Part shown: positions 42,560 through 51,765 of the stretch, piece by piece | How positions within the stretch are numbered: the stretch's first letter is position 1 | Layout of the letters: the number at the start of each line of letters is the position of its first letter | Assembly (NCBI GenBank): GCA_030065615.1 | Contig: JASJDR010000020.1 | Coordinates: 1-64,000 of the forward strand | Reading direction: 5' to 3' | DNA length: 64,000 nucleotides | From: Xenococcus sp. MO_188.B8 | Lineage (GTDB): Bacteria; Cyanobacteriota; Cyanobacteriia; Cyanobacteriales; Xenococcaceae | The notes under the pieces: model-generated | Database searches by the model: none | Seen by the model: the letters and a program-made list of their open reading frames with translations, nothing else | What the model was told of the DNA's origin: nothing | Made by a program: the position numbers and the translations under genes

Positions 42560-43285
42560 TTACACCTGAAAATTTTTCCTAGTAATTAGAGGAATAATGG
42601 AAAGTAAGGTCAATAAACCTAACGCGAGCCAAAAAGTGATGGGATCTTCTCCAGCTAAGGCTGATTTGCCGCTAGTGCCTAACCAAGTATAGGCTAGAGT
42701 TCCAGGAATAATACCGATAAAAGTTGTCATTGTATAGGTAACCCAATGAAGAGGGGTTAAGCCAAATAAGAAGTTAACTATGTTAAAAGGAGAAATCGGG
42801 GCAAAGCGAATTGCTAAAACAAAAGCGATGGGTTTATCAATTACAGCTTGGTTAAATATCTTCAATCCTTTATGCTGCGCAAACTTATACTTAATATAAT
42901 CTCTTAATAAATAGCGAGCTGTCCAAAATGCGCCTAATGCTCCTAGCGTAGCGCCGATTGCTGACCATAAAGTTCCCCACCATAGACCAAAAACCAGACC
43001 TCCCACTACGGTTAAGATCGTTCCAGGAATGCCCAGAATAGTTAAGAGAATATAGCAACCAATAAAAGTTAGGATTACACAACTAGAACAGGAATTACTA
43101 TTAAAATAGTCTACAAGAAATTCTTGATTAAATAGAGGTTTAGCCGGACCAATAGTACATAATAAGAGTAAAACAATAAACGCGATCGCAACTCCCATAC
43201 GAGGATTGAACAAGATGGTTAATTTTCTTTTCCTAGTATGTTTATAATTAGGTTTTTTCTTTAAATATAATTTTTTTGTTTTCAC
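42560..43285 (-). CDS. TVP38/TMEM64 family membrane protein
   Basis: A 241-residue protein with a basic N-terminus (MKTKKLYLKKKPNYKHTRKR) and about five membrane helices. The VTT-domain pattern is seen in GIPGTILTVVGGLVFGLWWG, TLGALGAFWTARYLLRDYI and AIRFAPISPFNIVNFLFG. The VTT/DedA superfamily includes proposed lipid scramblases and transporters. In cyanobacteria, genes of this family are frequently placed beside arsenosugar or mercuric genes; here it is 28 bp downstream of arsS, so the two are probably co-transcribed. Its role is unproven. Confidence 0.88.
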   Translation of the reverse strand: MKTKKLYLKKKPNYKHTRKRKLTILFNPRMGVAIAFIVLLLLCTIGPAKPLFNQEFLVDYFNSNSCSSCVILTFIGCYILLTILGIPGTILTVVGGLVFGLWWGTLWSAIGATLGALGAFWTARYLLRDYIKYKFAQHKGLKIFNQAVIDKPIAFVLAIRFAPISPFNIVNFLFGLTPLHWVTYTMTTFIGIIPGTLAYTWLGTSGKSALAGEDPITFWLALGLLTLLSIIPLITRKNFQV

Positions 43286-43313
43286 AGCATCGACCTAATT
43301 GCATTAATATAAT

Positions 43314-44324
43314 TTAAACTAATGCTCCACCACAACTAGAACCACTTCCCGCAGTACAACCATAGCAATAGTCTGCAGTTTTGACTTCATTAATAATATC
43401 AAGATTATTAGTAGATAAAATTTTTGCTAAAGTTAATTTTTCTCCCGTGGAATTGATAGCAGCAAGATTTTCCATCTGATTAAAATCACAATCATAAATA
43501 TTGCCAAGATAGTCAATGGAGAGTTCGTTACGACACATGAGGTTACCTAAAGTTACTGCATTAAAATTTTCTTCTAAAAATTTTAAGTAGTCATCATGCA
43601 ATTTATATCTTTGTAGATATTGTTTGGTTCTGCCAATAGGAATATTAGTAATAGTAAATAAGTGATTAAATTTAATTTCAAAATGTTCAAACAAATATTT
43701 CTTATAATCTTTTTCTAATCGTTGCTGATTGGGAGTTAAAGAGAAATTGGTGTCTTTAGGTAAGCTAGGATTGTAAACTAAATCGATTATTAAATCAGGA
43801 TTAGTAGCGTAACCTAATTGATTAAGTTTTTGAATGGCTAAGATCGATTTGTTATATACTCCAGCACCTCTTTGTTGATCGACATTAGATTCCAAGTAGC
43901 AAGGTAATGATGCGGTAACTCTTAACTTGTTTTGGGCAAAATATTCAGGTAAATCTTTATATCCAGGTTCAAAGAATATGGTTAAGTTGGAGCGAACGAT
44001 AACTTCTTTGCCCTTATTTCTAGCAGCATTAACGATTTGCCTAAATCCGTAGTTCATTTCTGGTGCACCACCAGTTAAGTCTACTGTCTCTATTTGAGGG
44101 AAACGGTTAATAATTTCAATTATTTGCTGACAAACTTCGGTCGATAGTTCTTCTGTTCTTTTAGGACTTGCTTCTACATGACAATGAGTACAAGCAAGAT
44201 TACATTTACGACCTAAATTAATTTGCAGAACAGTGATTTTGTTTTTAGTTAATGGCGTTTTTATTTTGTCACAAAATCGAGTTAAAGATGGTATTTTTGC
44301 TTTATTATTAATAATATTTTGCAT
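43314..44324 (-). CDS. arsS: Arsenosugar biosynthesis radical SAM protein ArsS
   Basis: A 336-residue radical SAM enzyme of the ArsS group. The [4Fe-4S] cysteines are Cys41, Cys45 and Cys48 in GRKCNLACTHCHVEASPKR. VDLTGGAPEM is the glycine-rich SAM site. The C-terminal domain (DUF3641-type) ends with the Cys-rich YCYGCTAGSGSSCGGALV. ArsS forms the 5'-deoxyadenosyl-arsenic bond of arsenosugars from dimethylarsinous acid and SAM-derived adenosyl radical. It lies in a run with arsM and a PiT transporter, and the ATG is 79 bp downstream of the transporter stop. Confidence 0.93.
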   Translation of the reverse strand: MQNIINNKAKIPSLTRFCDKIKTPLTKNKITVLQINLGRKCNLACTHCHVEASPKRTEELSTEVCQQIIEIINRFPQIETVDLTGGAPEMNYGFRQIVNAARNKGKEVIVRSNLTIFFEPGYKDLPEYFAQNKLRVTASLPCYLESNVDQQRGAGVYNKSILAIQKLNQLGYATNPDLIIDLVYNPSLPKDTNFSLTPNQQRLEKDYKKYLFEHFEIKFNHLFTITNIPIGRTKQYLQRYKLHDDYLKFLEENFNAVTLGNLMCRNELSIDYLGNIYDCDFNQMENLAAINSTGEKLTLAKILSTNNLDIINEVKTADYCYGCTAGSGSSCGGALV

Positions 44325-44364
44325 AATTTATTACTTCCTATTTTATTCATAAAATATAATTTTT

Positions 44365-44400
44365 TTACTCATTACTCATTACTTATTACTTAATTACTTT
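44365..44400. repeat. Heptanucleotide tandem repeat, TTACTCA/TTACTTA units
   Basis: TTACTCATTACTCATTACTT followed by ATTACTTAATTAC makes about four units. Read on the other strand they are AGTAATG/AGTAATA, the same heptamer family as at 38353-38390. Confidence 0.85.
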
Positions 44401-44403
44401 CCT

Positions 44404-45519
44404 TTATTGAAGTAAAAAGTATGTAATGCCACTTACTACAGCTGCAATTGGTAAAGTCAAAAACCATGAGCCAAGTACTTGTGAGAAAACATTAATATGG
44501 GCAGACTGAGAAATTACACCTACGCCAAAAATAGAACCTACAGAAACATGAGTTGTCGAAACAGGTACCCCTAAACGACTAGCAAAAATAACTAAAAATC
44601 CTGTTACCAAATTGGCAGATAATCCTTTACCTGCATTAAGAGTAGTAATTTTTTTACTAACTGTATTAGCAACTTTTTTTGCATTTAATAAACCTCCAAT
44701 TGCCATACCCAAACCCACTGCTAACATGCCGCCTTTAATTGAGAAAGCAGACACAGTTAAGAGCAAAGCTACAATTTTAGGAGTATCATTCAGACCTCTG
44801 GCAAAGCTAACAATTCCAGCGCTGATAAAGTGACAAGTATCTACTATTTTTTGACTATCAATTCCTAAAAAATTTCCCACATATTTTTGTTGACATTTTT
44901 CGGTGGTATCAATAGCAATATCAGGAGTCACAACAGCTTGGAGAATACTACTATTAGCTGTAACTGCAACTGGTACTAATTCTTGTTTATTTCCGGCACA
45001 AATACACCAAGCTTTATTAATGCCAAATAGCAATCTCAGATAGCGAAAAGTACTATAGACAATTGCTCCTAAAATTATGGCAATTAAAGGACTAACTAAT
45101 AAGGGAATAAAAAAAGATTTACCTAAAGCAGCAAAATTTAACTCTTTGCCAATTGCCATTAATCCCGCTCCAGTTAAGGCTCCGGTGAGACTATGAGTTG
45201 TGGAGATGGGAAAACCAGTTACAGTAGCCAAAATTACTGTTAATCCCGCGCCGAAAGCAACCGCAATGTGAAACTGATCTGCATTAGCAATAGCTGTGGG
45301 AACTAATCCTTTACCCGAAAAGTTTTTTAATAAAGCATCAGCCAAGGCGATTGAGGCAATTGAACCAGCAAAAGTTGTCAAAGTTGCCCACCAAATTGCT
45401 ATTTTGTAGTTAATAGTTTCGCTACCAAATAAAGTTGCTACTCCTTTAAAATTATCATTAGCCCCATTAGCATAAGCCAAAAAAAATGTTGTCAAAAAAA
45501 TTGCAATTGCCCAGATCAT
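44404..45519 (-). CDS. PiT-family inorganic phosphate transporter
   Basis: A 371-residue membrane protein with two PiT repeats. Repeat 1 has ANGANDNFKGVATLFGS and TGFPISTTHSLTGALTGAG; repeat 2 has FARGLNDTPKIVALLL and LGVPVSTTHVSVGSIFGVG. The central loop contains KAWCICAGNK, usual for the cyanobacterial members. PiT proteins import phosphate, and arsenate as analogue, driven by ion gradients. Its position between arsM and arsS is notable because the substrates of the pathway derive from arsenate. The start codon is preceded by a MITE-like hairpin at 45547-45623, which lies in the arsM-pit spacer. Confidence 0.9.
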   Translation of the reverse strand: MIWAIAIFLTTFFLAYANGANDNFKGVATLFGSETINYKIAIWWATLTTFAGSIASIALADALLKNFSGKGLVPTAIANADQFHIAVAFGAGLTVILATVTGFPISTTHSLTGALTGAGLMAIGKELNFAALGKSFFIPLLVSPLIAIILGAIVYSTFRYLRLLFGINKAWCICAGNKQELVPVAVTANSSILQAVVTPDIAIDTTEKCQQKYVGNFLGIDSQKIVDTCHFISAGIVSFARGLNDTPKIVALLLTVSAFSIKGGMLAVGLGMAIGGLLNAKKVANTVSKKITTLNAGKGLSANLVTGFLVIFASRLGVPVSTTHVSVGSIFGVGVISQSAHINVFSQVLGSWFLTLPIAAVVSGITYFLLQ

Positions 45520-45546
45520 AAGTCATTTTTTCAAAATAGATTACCT

Positions 45547-45623
45547 AGTAGAGGCGTAGCCCTAAAGGATTTCCTAAAGGATACCGCTTTGCATAAGCTT
45601 CGCGTCCATGCTACGCCTCTACT
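45547..45623. mobile_element. MITE-like hairpin, AGTAGAGGCGTAGC ends
   Basis: AGTAGAGGCGTAGC (45547-45560) is perfectly complementary to GCTACGCCTCTACT (45610-45623). The interior has CCTAAAGGATACCGCTTTGC and AAGCTTCGCGTCCATGC, linking it to the elements at 34522, 36031 and 56747. It separates arsM from the PiT gene. Confidence 0.85.
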
Positions 45624-45644
45624 GTTACGTTACATCCCTATTTT

Positions 45645-46853
45645 TTAACAGCATTCTCCTGGAGAACAACAATCTGTATTACTGTTAGTATCTGTCAAAT
45701 TATATTCCGATCCTTTAGATTCTCTAGCATGACGAATGGCTTTATTTTTACAAGCATAAGGTTCTGCTTCCTCTAAAGGAATATTTTCGTAAGGTTCAAT
45801 GGGAATGATTTCGTTTTTATAGGGACTATTAGGATTAGTTAAAATTTGATAAGTCTTATCGCATACTGCCATTCTTTCCCCACGACAATAGGTATGACCA
45901 TCATCATCTTGTACTTGTTTCCAAGGTCCCTTATAAACAACTGCTTGCTTACGTTCCCAACATTCTCCTTCCTTTCCTTTATAAGCCCGAACTGTCATAG
46001 AACGAAACTCAACACCATCAATAACTTGCCAGGGATTTTCTTCTCTTTTTAAAATTTCAATACCATAAAATCCCGCATCTTCAAACATTTTAAGAAACAG
46101 ATCTTCGCGAAATGCTCCTGCAATACAACCACTCCAAAGTTCAGGGTTATTTAAAATTTCTGTTGTCGGATCTTCATCGCAAACAATATCAGAAATTACT
46201 ACTCTACCACCACGCTTTAGTACCCGAAAAATTTCAGCAAATAACTGTTGTTTATCTTCGGGACGAACTAAGTTAAGAACGCAGTTAGAAATAACAATAT
46301 CAACGCTATTATCAGCAATTAAAACTTCTTCTTTTCTCAAGCGATCGCATTCTGCTTCGTATTTACTGATTCCTTCTATTGAAGAAATATTATTATTTTG
46401 CAACCAATTTTGTACAGGCTCTAAAGGCAACTTAAGATCTTGTATTTTTCCTTTAACAAATTCGGTATTATGATATCCTAGCTTACCTGCTATTTCCTGT
46501 TGATACTTCCTTGCTAGAGATAGCATCTCGTCATTAAAGTCTACGCCAATGATCTTGCCATGAGCACCAACTTTTTGTGCGAGGATATAACAATTCTTAC
46601 CTGCGCCAGAACCTAAATCTACAACGGTTTCCCCTGGGTTCACATAGCGGGTAGGATCACCACAGCCATAATCTTTAGCAATAATTTCTTCTGGTAAAAT
46701 TTCTAAATAATTGCCTTCATATTCTGTGGGACAACAAAGACTAGGCTGTTGTTGTCTTGCTCCTTCTTGATATCTTTCGAGTACTTCAGATTCAATGTTA
46801 TAGGCGATGGAAGTAGAATTTGATTCTTGTTGAGAAATAACAGTTTCAGTCAC
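45645..46853 (-). CDS. arsM: Arsenite methyltransferase ArsM
   Basis: A 402-residue SAM-dependent methyltransferase. The SAM motif VVDLGSGAGKN is at 78-88. Arsenic-binding cysteines expected in ArsM are represented by Cys40/41 (SLCCP), Cys64 (YGCGDP), Cys191 (SNCVLNL) and Cys243 (SGCIAGA). The protein is longer than many bacterial ArsM and ends in a Cys-rich tail (CCSPGECC) like those of cyanobacterial and algal forms. It methylates arsenite stepwise to mono-, di- and trimethyl species, the dimethyl form feeding ArsS. No arsR-like repressor lies next to it, so control is not evident. Confidence 0.92.
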   Translation of the reverse strand: MTETVISQQESNSTSIAYNIESEVLERYQEGARQQQPSLCCPTEYEGNYLEILPEEIIAKDYGCGDPTRYVNPGETVVDLGSGAGKNCYILAQKVGAHGKIIGVDFNDEMLSLARKYQQEIAGKLGYHNTEFVKGKIQDLKLPLEPVQNWLQNNNISSIEGISKYEAECDRLRKEEVLIADNSVDIVISNCVLNLVRPEDKQQLFAEIFRVLKRGGRVVISDIVCDEDPTTEILNNPELWSGCIAGAFREDLFLKMFEDAGFYGIEILKREENPWQVIDGVEFRSMTVRAYKGKEGECWERKQAVVYKGPWKQVQDDDGHTYCRGERMAVCDKTYQILTNPNSPYKNEIIPIEPYENIPLEEAEPYACKNKAIRHARESKGSEYNLTDTNSNTDCCSPGECC

Positions 46854-47198
46854 AGATACTCAATCCTTGTCTTAAATTTGGACTACAGTTAATGGTTCGG
46901 CAATTATAGCCACCGAACAAGAGGTTAGGTAAGTAATATTAAACGTTTTAAACATGGGGGCAAATGGTTATTCGCCCTGAGGTAGTTTATACATCCTAAC
47001 CTTGGCTTCGACTACTAAATAAAGCAGATTTTGAGAAAAAAATACAGATTTTCTCCTGATATTTTAAGTTTTGGGGTTTTTGCTCTGAGATATCTCTATT
47101 TAAAGCAATAGAAATGAAATTTTCCTGAGATTTAGTTTAACTTCTTCTGGGTTAGCTGTTTTGTTATAAAAAAATCTAGCCGATATTGAATCGACGCC
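46854..47198. other. Intergenic region upstream of arsM
   Basis: About 345 bp without a gene, between arsM and the GGDEF gene. It must contain the arsM promoter. I saw no ArsR-type inverted repeat and no hairpin with a T run. Confidence 0.4.
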
Positions 47199-48593
47199 CT
47201 AGGCAAGTGGCAGTTCTAAAGCCTTATACTTGACCCGATTACGTCCTAAAGCTTTGGCTTCATACAAAGCACGATCAGCAGCAGCAATTAGAGATTCAGG
47301 AGAAGAGTCGGGACTGGGAATAATACTCGAAACTCCCAAACTTAAGGTTACGTAATTACTTACTTGGGATAAATCATGGGGAATTTGTAATTTGAGAATC
47401 CGTTCTCGAACATCTTCAGCAACGGTCAAGGCTCCTTCTCCTTGAGTAAAAGGTAAGATCATGGCAAATTCTTCTCCCCCATAACGAAATACCACATCAG
47501 CAGGACGTTTAATTGCCAGACTCATTCCTTGAGCTACCTTGTGTAAACATTCATCTCCTGCTTGATGCCCATAAGCGTCGTTATAAAATTTGAAAAAATC
47601 TACATCACATAAGATTAAAGCAAGAGTTTGTTTTTCCCGAGCACATCTTGACCATTCTTGATTCAAATATTCATCGAAACGGCGGCGATTGGCAACTTGA
47701 GTTAGACTATCGATATTGGCTTGACGTTTTAGTTCTAAATTAGCTTCTTTGAGCTCAATTTCCATTTGTTTGCGATCAGTAATGTCCCGAAAATTCATGG
47801 CAAATCCGTCACCCAATTTAACAGCAACAATATGAAACCAATTTTGATCGCGATTGTAGTAATGCTCTTTGTCTAAGACAATGCAGTTTTCCACTACTTG
47901 AACAAATAAATCAAACAAACCTTCAAATAAGTGACCTGACAAGTTTTCTAGTAACAGTTTACCTCTCAAGCTATCTCCCGTTTCCCCTACTGTCATAGCT
48001 GCTACTGGATTAACTACTAACCAACGAAAATTAACAATTATGCCCCAGCGATCGCGAATTGCCTCAAAGGCGGCTACCCCATCAAGAGAACTATTTAATA
48101 CTCCCGCTAAAAGCGCCCGTGATTGATTAAGATCGTGGGCGACAGTTTTTCTTTCTTGAGCTGATTGATAAAGAAGTTTTTTAAAATTTTCTTTTTCTCG
48201 ATAAATTTTTAATTGATTTTCTACCCGCAGCACTAATTCTCTGAGAAAAAAAGGTTTGGTGATATAGTCTGAACAACCTAATTTAAAAGCTTGTACTTTG
48301 TCACTTTCTGAGTCCAGGGCACTAATAAAGATTATGGGAATCTCACGGGTTTTCTCATTAGTCTGGAGAATCTGGCATAGTTTATAGCCGCTGATCGCTG
48401 GAAGAACGACATCTAGTAGTATTAAGTCAGGAAACTCTCCTCTAATTGCGTGGAGAGCCATTTCTCCATCAGCAACGCAATGAACTCGATAACCTTGCTT
48501 CATTAAAACAGACGACAAAAGGCGTAGATTATCTAAAGAATCATCTACTATGAGAATATTGCCTTTAATCGGTGCATCGTATTCTTTGCCCAT
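47199..48593 (-). CDS. Response regulator-GGDEF diguanylate cyclase
   Basis: A 464-residue signalling protein. A receiver domain occupies about 10-130 with phospho-acceptor Asp61 (LILLDVVLP) and Lys113 (YITKPF). A PAS-like segment lies at about 165-275, ending in MNFRDITDRKQME, which matches the PAC connector. The GGDEF domain covers about 292-455 with the active-site GGEEF at 372-376 and the c-di-GMP inhibitory site RPAD at 363-366. It should make c-di-GMP on phosphorylation and be feedback inhibited. No kinase gene is adjacent. Start is ATG at 48593, just after a run of AT-rich sequence. Confidence 0.9.
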   Translation of the reverse strand: MGKEYDAPIKGNILIVDDSLDNLRLLSSVLMKQGYRVHCVADGEMALHAIRGEFPDLILLDVVLPAISGYKLCQILQTNEKTREIPIIFISALDSESDKVQAFKLGCSDYITKPFFLRELVLRVENQLKIYREKENFKKLLYQSAQERKTVAHDLNQSRALLAGVLNSSLDGVAAFEAIRDRWGIIVNFRWLVVNPVAAMTVGETGDSLRGKLLLENLSGHLFEGLFDLFVQVVENCIVLDKEHYYNRDQNWFHIVAVKLGDGFAMNFRDITDRKQMEIELKEANLELKRQANIDSLTQVANRRRFDEYLNQEWSRCAREKQTLALILCDVDFFKFYNDAYGHQAGDECLHKVAQGMSLAIKRPADVVFRYGGEEFAMILPFTQGEGALTVAEDVRERILKLQIPHDLSQVSNYVTLSLGVSSIIPSPDSSPESLIAAADRALYEAKALGRNRVKYKALELPLA

Positions 48594-48992
48594 TCACCGT
48601 TACTTGGTCATGAATAATCATTGTTATGTAGGATTTGTTTAAACCTTGAATTAAGGTTTATATTGGGGATAATAATATCCAATTTAAATATTTGCTAATG
48701 AGCTATTAAGTACTAATCTAATTTTAAATCTGAATCTTAGCTATTGCCAGTCTTACAAGGTAATTGAAATTGCTTGAGTTGATGTTGATTTGCTCAAACT
48801 TAAGGATAAATACTTGTTTACTCTCCCAACTATATTTCTGTTGGCTTCAAGACAAATACTGATAATTTATTATTCATCGATATTGAGAAGAATATTTATA
48901 GGTAACAACAATTAGATATTAACCCCCAGTCAAATTACCCAAACAATTTTAATCACTGATCTAGGTTCAAAAAATATTAATTAAAACTTTAT
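48594..48992. other. AT-rich intergenic region
   Basis: About 400 bp between the GGDEF gene and a small hypothetical gene. Nothing beyond AT-rich sequence and a few short direct repeats is visible; no gene or RNA was recognised. Confidence 0.4.
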
Positions 48993-49202
48993 TCAATGCC
49001 CAACTTTTTCTAGTGACTGACGGGAAACTAATTTTTCAACGTTAGCTTGAGTATCCTGTAACATTTTTTCTCTACTAGTAGTTACATCTGTAAGACTGGG
49101 AAGAAAATTACGAGCTTGTAATGCCATATGGAGTTGTAGCTGAGCTACATATTCACTAATATCTTCGCGAAACTGTTCTTGATGAGTTAATTGAAAATTC
49201 AC
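48993..49202 (-). CDS. Small hypothetical protein
   Basis: I prefer a GTG start complementary to 49200-49202, because GAGGAG lies ten bases upstream; the longer reading from 49244 begins inside that leader. The product has 69 residues (VNFQLTHQEQFREDISEYVA, later TSREKMLQDTQANVEKLVSR), highly charged and helical, without membrane segment. It may form a coiled coil. No family is recognised. Confidence 0.5.
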   Translation of the reverse strand: MNFQLTHQEQFREDISEYVAQLQLHMALQARNFLPSLTDVTTSREKMLQDTQANVEKLVSRQSLEKVGH

Positions 49203-49636
49203 GTTGTCCGATCTCCTCGAAAAAATGTATTTTTGTAATATCAAATTTGGACCCTTGCCCTTATTATCCCATGTAGATAGGATGTTACCCTCGCTTATCC
49301 TTATGATCCCGTTTGACAGAGCCCATAGGGGGCGAGCGAAAAAATGCTTGGGGATTTAAGGGCTTGGGGGCTTGGGGAATCAATTGTCCCCCTATCTTCC
49401 CACACCTCCCACACTCCCCACCCTTCCCACACTCTTCACATCTCTATCTTCCTACTTCCCGATCTCCCTGTTTACCACAGTAAATTTTGCTCACCCGCCC
49501 ATAGGGGAATGAAAAAACCTTAGCAGGGTTACTCGTCAATATAAACTAACATGATAGTTAGATTTTTTAAACCTACTTTAGGGGATTCTCAATATTTCGC
49601 AATACTATTTGTTAATAAAATTAATTTTTGGTGAAT
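49203..49636. other. Intergenic region with pyrimidine-rich tract
   Basis: About 430 bp without a gene. Near-identical GCCCATAGGGG(G) motifs at 49321 and 49497 bracket a low-complexity C/T-rich segment of about 90 bp (49384-49470). The bases before the cobI stop are AT-rich. Confidence 0.5.
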
Positions 49637-50389
49637 TTAAGTTGTGTGAGACTGAATTATTAAGATCGAAAAATAAGACAATTGCAACTTAGGATAATCT
49701 TTGAGGTTGGTATATATTTTGCGATCGCGAAAAGTTGCTTTTTCTACTACACTACTCACTTCAAGTAATCCCCGCTGTTGCAGAATTTGCCACACTTGCT
49801 GATAAACTGAACTGACTTTCATCAAAACCACGACATCAGATGAGTCTAGAACTGGTTCTAAATCTTCCCAGGAATAGATAGCAGGTAGAATTGTCAAACG
49901 CTGCTTGCCCATAGCTAAAGGCATTTGCAAATCAGAAGCGGCTGCGGTGGGAGCACAGATTCCTGGCACGGTGATAATTGACACTGGGTCAAAATATTGC
50001 TGTATCGTTTGAGCTAGATACGTAAAAGTGCTGTAAAAACTGACATCTCCTTCACAGGCGAAAGCGACATCAATGCCTTGATTCAGATATGACCAAACTT
50101 TTGCTGCGGCTTGCTGCCATGCTTTTTGTAAAATCGCTTCATCTTTTGTATAGGGAAAATCTAAGGCAATGGTTATTTGTTCTGGTTTTAACCATTGAGC
50201 AATTATCTGTTCGGCAATACCAGGTTTTTGATTAATTCCTGCGGGGAAAGCTACTATTTTTGCCTCTTGTAGCAACCGCAAGCCTTTAACTGTTAATAAT
50301 TCAGGATCTCCTGTACCAACGCTAATACCATAAAGAGTTCCCAGTTTAGATTTAGGGGTAGATGAAGCGAATTTTTCTGGTTTACTCAA
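49637..50389 (-). CDS. cobI: Precorrin-2 C(20)-methyltransferase
   Basis: A 250-residue tetrapyrrole methylase of the CobI/CbiL type. GTLYGISVGTGDPELLTVKG at the N-terminus is the family SAM-binding signature, and CEGDVSFYSTF (about 112-122) and TVPGICAPTAAAS contain further conserved parts. The enzyme adds a methyl group at C20 of precorrin-2 (or cobalt-factor II), an early step of corrin ring synthesis for cobalamin or pseudocobalamin. I saw no cobalamin riboswitch upstream. Other cob/cbi genes are not in the window. A small membrane gene lies 11 bp upstream. Confidence 0.9.
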   Translation of the reverse strand: MSKPEKFASSTPKSKLGTLYGISVGTGDPELLTVKGLRLLQEAKIVAFPAGINQKPGIAEQIIAQWLKPEQITIALDFPYTKDEAILQKAWQQAAAKVWSYLNQGIDVAFACEGDVSFYSTFTYLAQTIQQYFDPVSIITVPGICAPTAAASDLQMPLAMGKQRLTILPAIYSWEDLEPVLDSSDVVVLMKVSSVYQQVWQILQQRGLLEVSSVVEKATFRDRKIYTNLKDYPKLQLSYFSILIIQSHTT

Positions 50390-50400
50390 TTTACTAATTA

Positions 50401-50694
50401 TTAAGAGTCTCGTAAACTTTGATAGCGATAGAAGTTAAAGATATCAAAAAGAATTCCCGCCATAGTACTAGTCAAGCCGAGAGTAATTATGCCCATAATG
50501 GGTTTTCCATTACCAAAAACTACTAGAAACTCTAACAAAGCATTTTTTACACTGTCTCCTAAAACCATCAAACTAGGTAAAAAGCTCATCAAAAACGAGC
50601 ATCCCAGCAGGAATAAAATTATAGTCACCGGAAGCACAAAGCTAATTGTAGCAGTGAGAAACAGCGATCGCATTAAACTAGGCGTCACTTTCAT
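50401..50694 (-). CDS. Small hypothetical membrane protein
   Basis: A 97-residue protein with two hydrophobic segments (LFLTATISFVLPVTIILFLLG and MGIITLGLTSTMAGILFDIF) and short polar ends. The topology suggests two helices joined by a loop with NGKP. It is 11 bp upstream of cobI on the same strand, so the two are probably co-transcribed. I do not recognise a family; a link with cobalamin metabolism is only positional. Confidence 0.65.
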   Translation of the reverse strand: MKVTPSLMRSLFLTATISFVLPVTIILFLLGCSFLMSFLPSLMVLGDSVKNALLEFLVVFGNGKPIMGIITLGLTSTMAGILFDIFNFYRYQSLRDS

Positions 50695-50867
50695 ATCATT
50701 GCCTCTGATAAAGAATATTGGACAAGAATTTTTGCCTATCTATACCAAGATACGCGTAATTTTTGGGTTTGGAGATTATATTTAAAAATCTTAAATTTTT
50801 ATAAAATTACTTGGTGAACATTAGTTAACTACAAATGATATTTGTTTACAATCAAACTTCAGTTGTT

Positions 50868-51725
50868 CTAGGATTTAACTAATATTTCAGCTTGTTGCAA
50901 AAAATTTCTAATGCCCTCTAAGTAAGAATTACTATCTTCTAGCATGGGGAAATGACCTGTATTAGATATTTCTAAATACTCTAGCTTATCGTTAAGTCTA
51001 GCTGCCTGCTTTGCCATTTCTGCAGGGATGATTTGGTCTTTTTCTCCTGATACCAAGAGAGTTGGCACTTCTATACCAGCAAATTCTTGGGGCATAATTT
51101 CCACTGCTTCTTTACTCACAGAAGTATAAATTGTGCCTAATGCCGATTCATAGTCCGCTAGGAGGAAATCTTCTAAGAAAGCGTAGCGATCGCTTTTCTT
51201 AATCGGTCGAGACAAAAATCTGGCCATAAACATTCTGTCCGCTAGGGGAATTTTGAGAAACCATTTGTAACGAAATTTGACGACGTAAGCCCCAAACTTG
51301 TGAAAAGCCTTGAAAGCTTGCTCATCATATTCAAAAACCCCATTACAGGTTAAGATTGCCTGTTTTACGCGATCGCGATAACGATTAATAAAAAAGGTCG
51401 CAACCGATGCTCCCATCGAATGAGCCTGAATCGATATTTTGGGGATTCCCAATTCATCTAATAAGATTGCTAAATCGTCGGCATAATCTGACATTTCGTA
51501 ACTGAGATTGACAGGAGTCGGGGGTAATTTGGAACGTCCGAAACCCCGCATATCATACAGTAGACAGTCAAAGTCTCCTGACAAGGCGTAGGCTGTGCTT
51601 TCCCAGTAGCGCGCAGAACCAGCCCAGCCGTGAATAAATACCATTACTGGTTTTTGAGCTTGATTGTTTGAGTGACGAATCCATTGATAGTAATGATCAA
51701 CACCACGGACATTAATTAACGGCAT
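50868..51725 (-). CDS. Alpha/beta hydrolase
   Basis: A 285-residue hydrolase. The oxyanion strand is VMVFIHGWAGSARYW at 27-41, the nucleophile elbow is QAHSMGASV with Ser103, the acid is in VSGEKDQIIP and the His in NTGHFPMLED. The CAP region between residues 130 and 200 is large and helical. It could be an esterase, haloperoxidase-like or epoxide-type enzyme; the substrate is unknown. It is 40 bp downstream of the arsenosugar glycosyltransferase gene on the same strand, so an operon is likely. Confidence 0.88.
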   Translation of the reverse strand: MPLINVRGVDHYYQWIRHSNNQAQKPVMVFIHGWAGSARYWESTAYALSGDFDCLLYDMRGFGRSKLPPTPVNLSYEMSDYADDLAILLDELGIPKISIQAHSMGASVATFFINRYRDRVKQAILTCNGVFEYDEQAFKAFHKFGAYVVKFRYKWFLKIPLADRMFMARFLSRPIKKSDRYAFLEDFLLADYESALGTIYTSVSKEAVEIMPQEFAGIEVPTLLVSGEKDQIIPAEMAKQAARLNDKLEYLEISNTGHFPMLEDSNSYLEGIRNFLQQAEILVKS

Positions 51726-51765
51726 AGTTACTATAAAATAATCGCAATTATTTTGTCATATCAGA

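Noticed and set aside
50390-50900. Possible cobalamin riboswitch upstream of cobI
   Set aside because: No B12-box-like sequence or suitable multi-stem structure was seen; a small membrane gene lies directly upstream instead.
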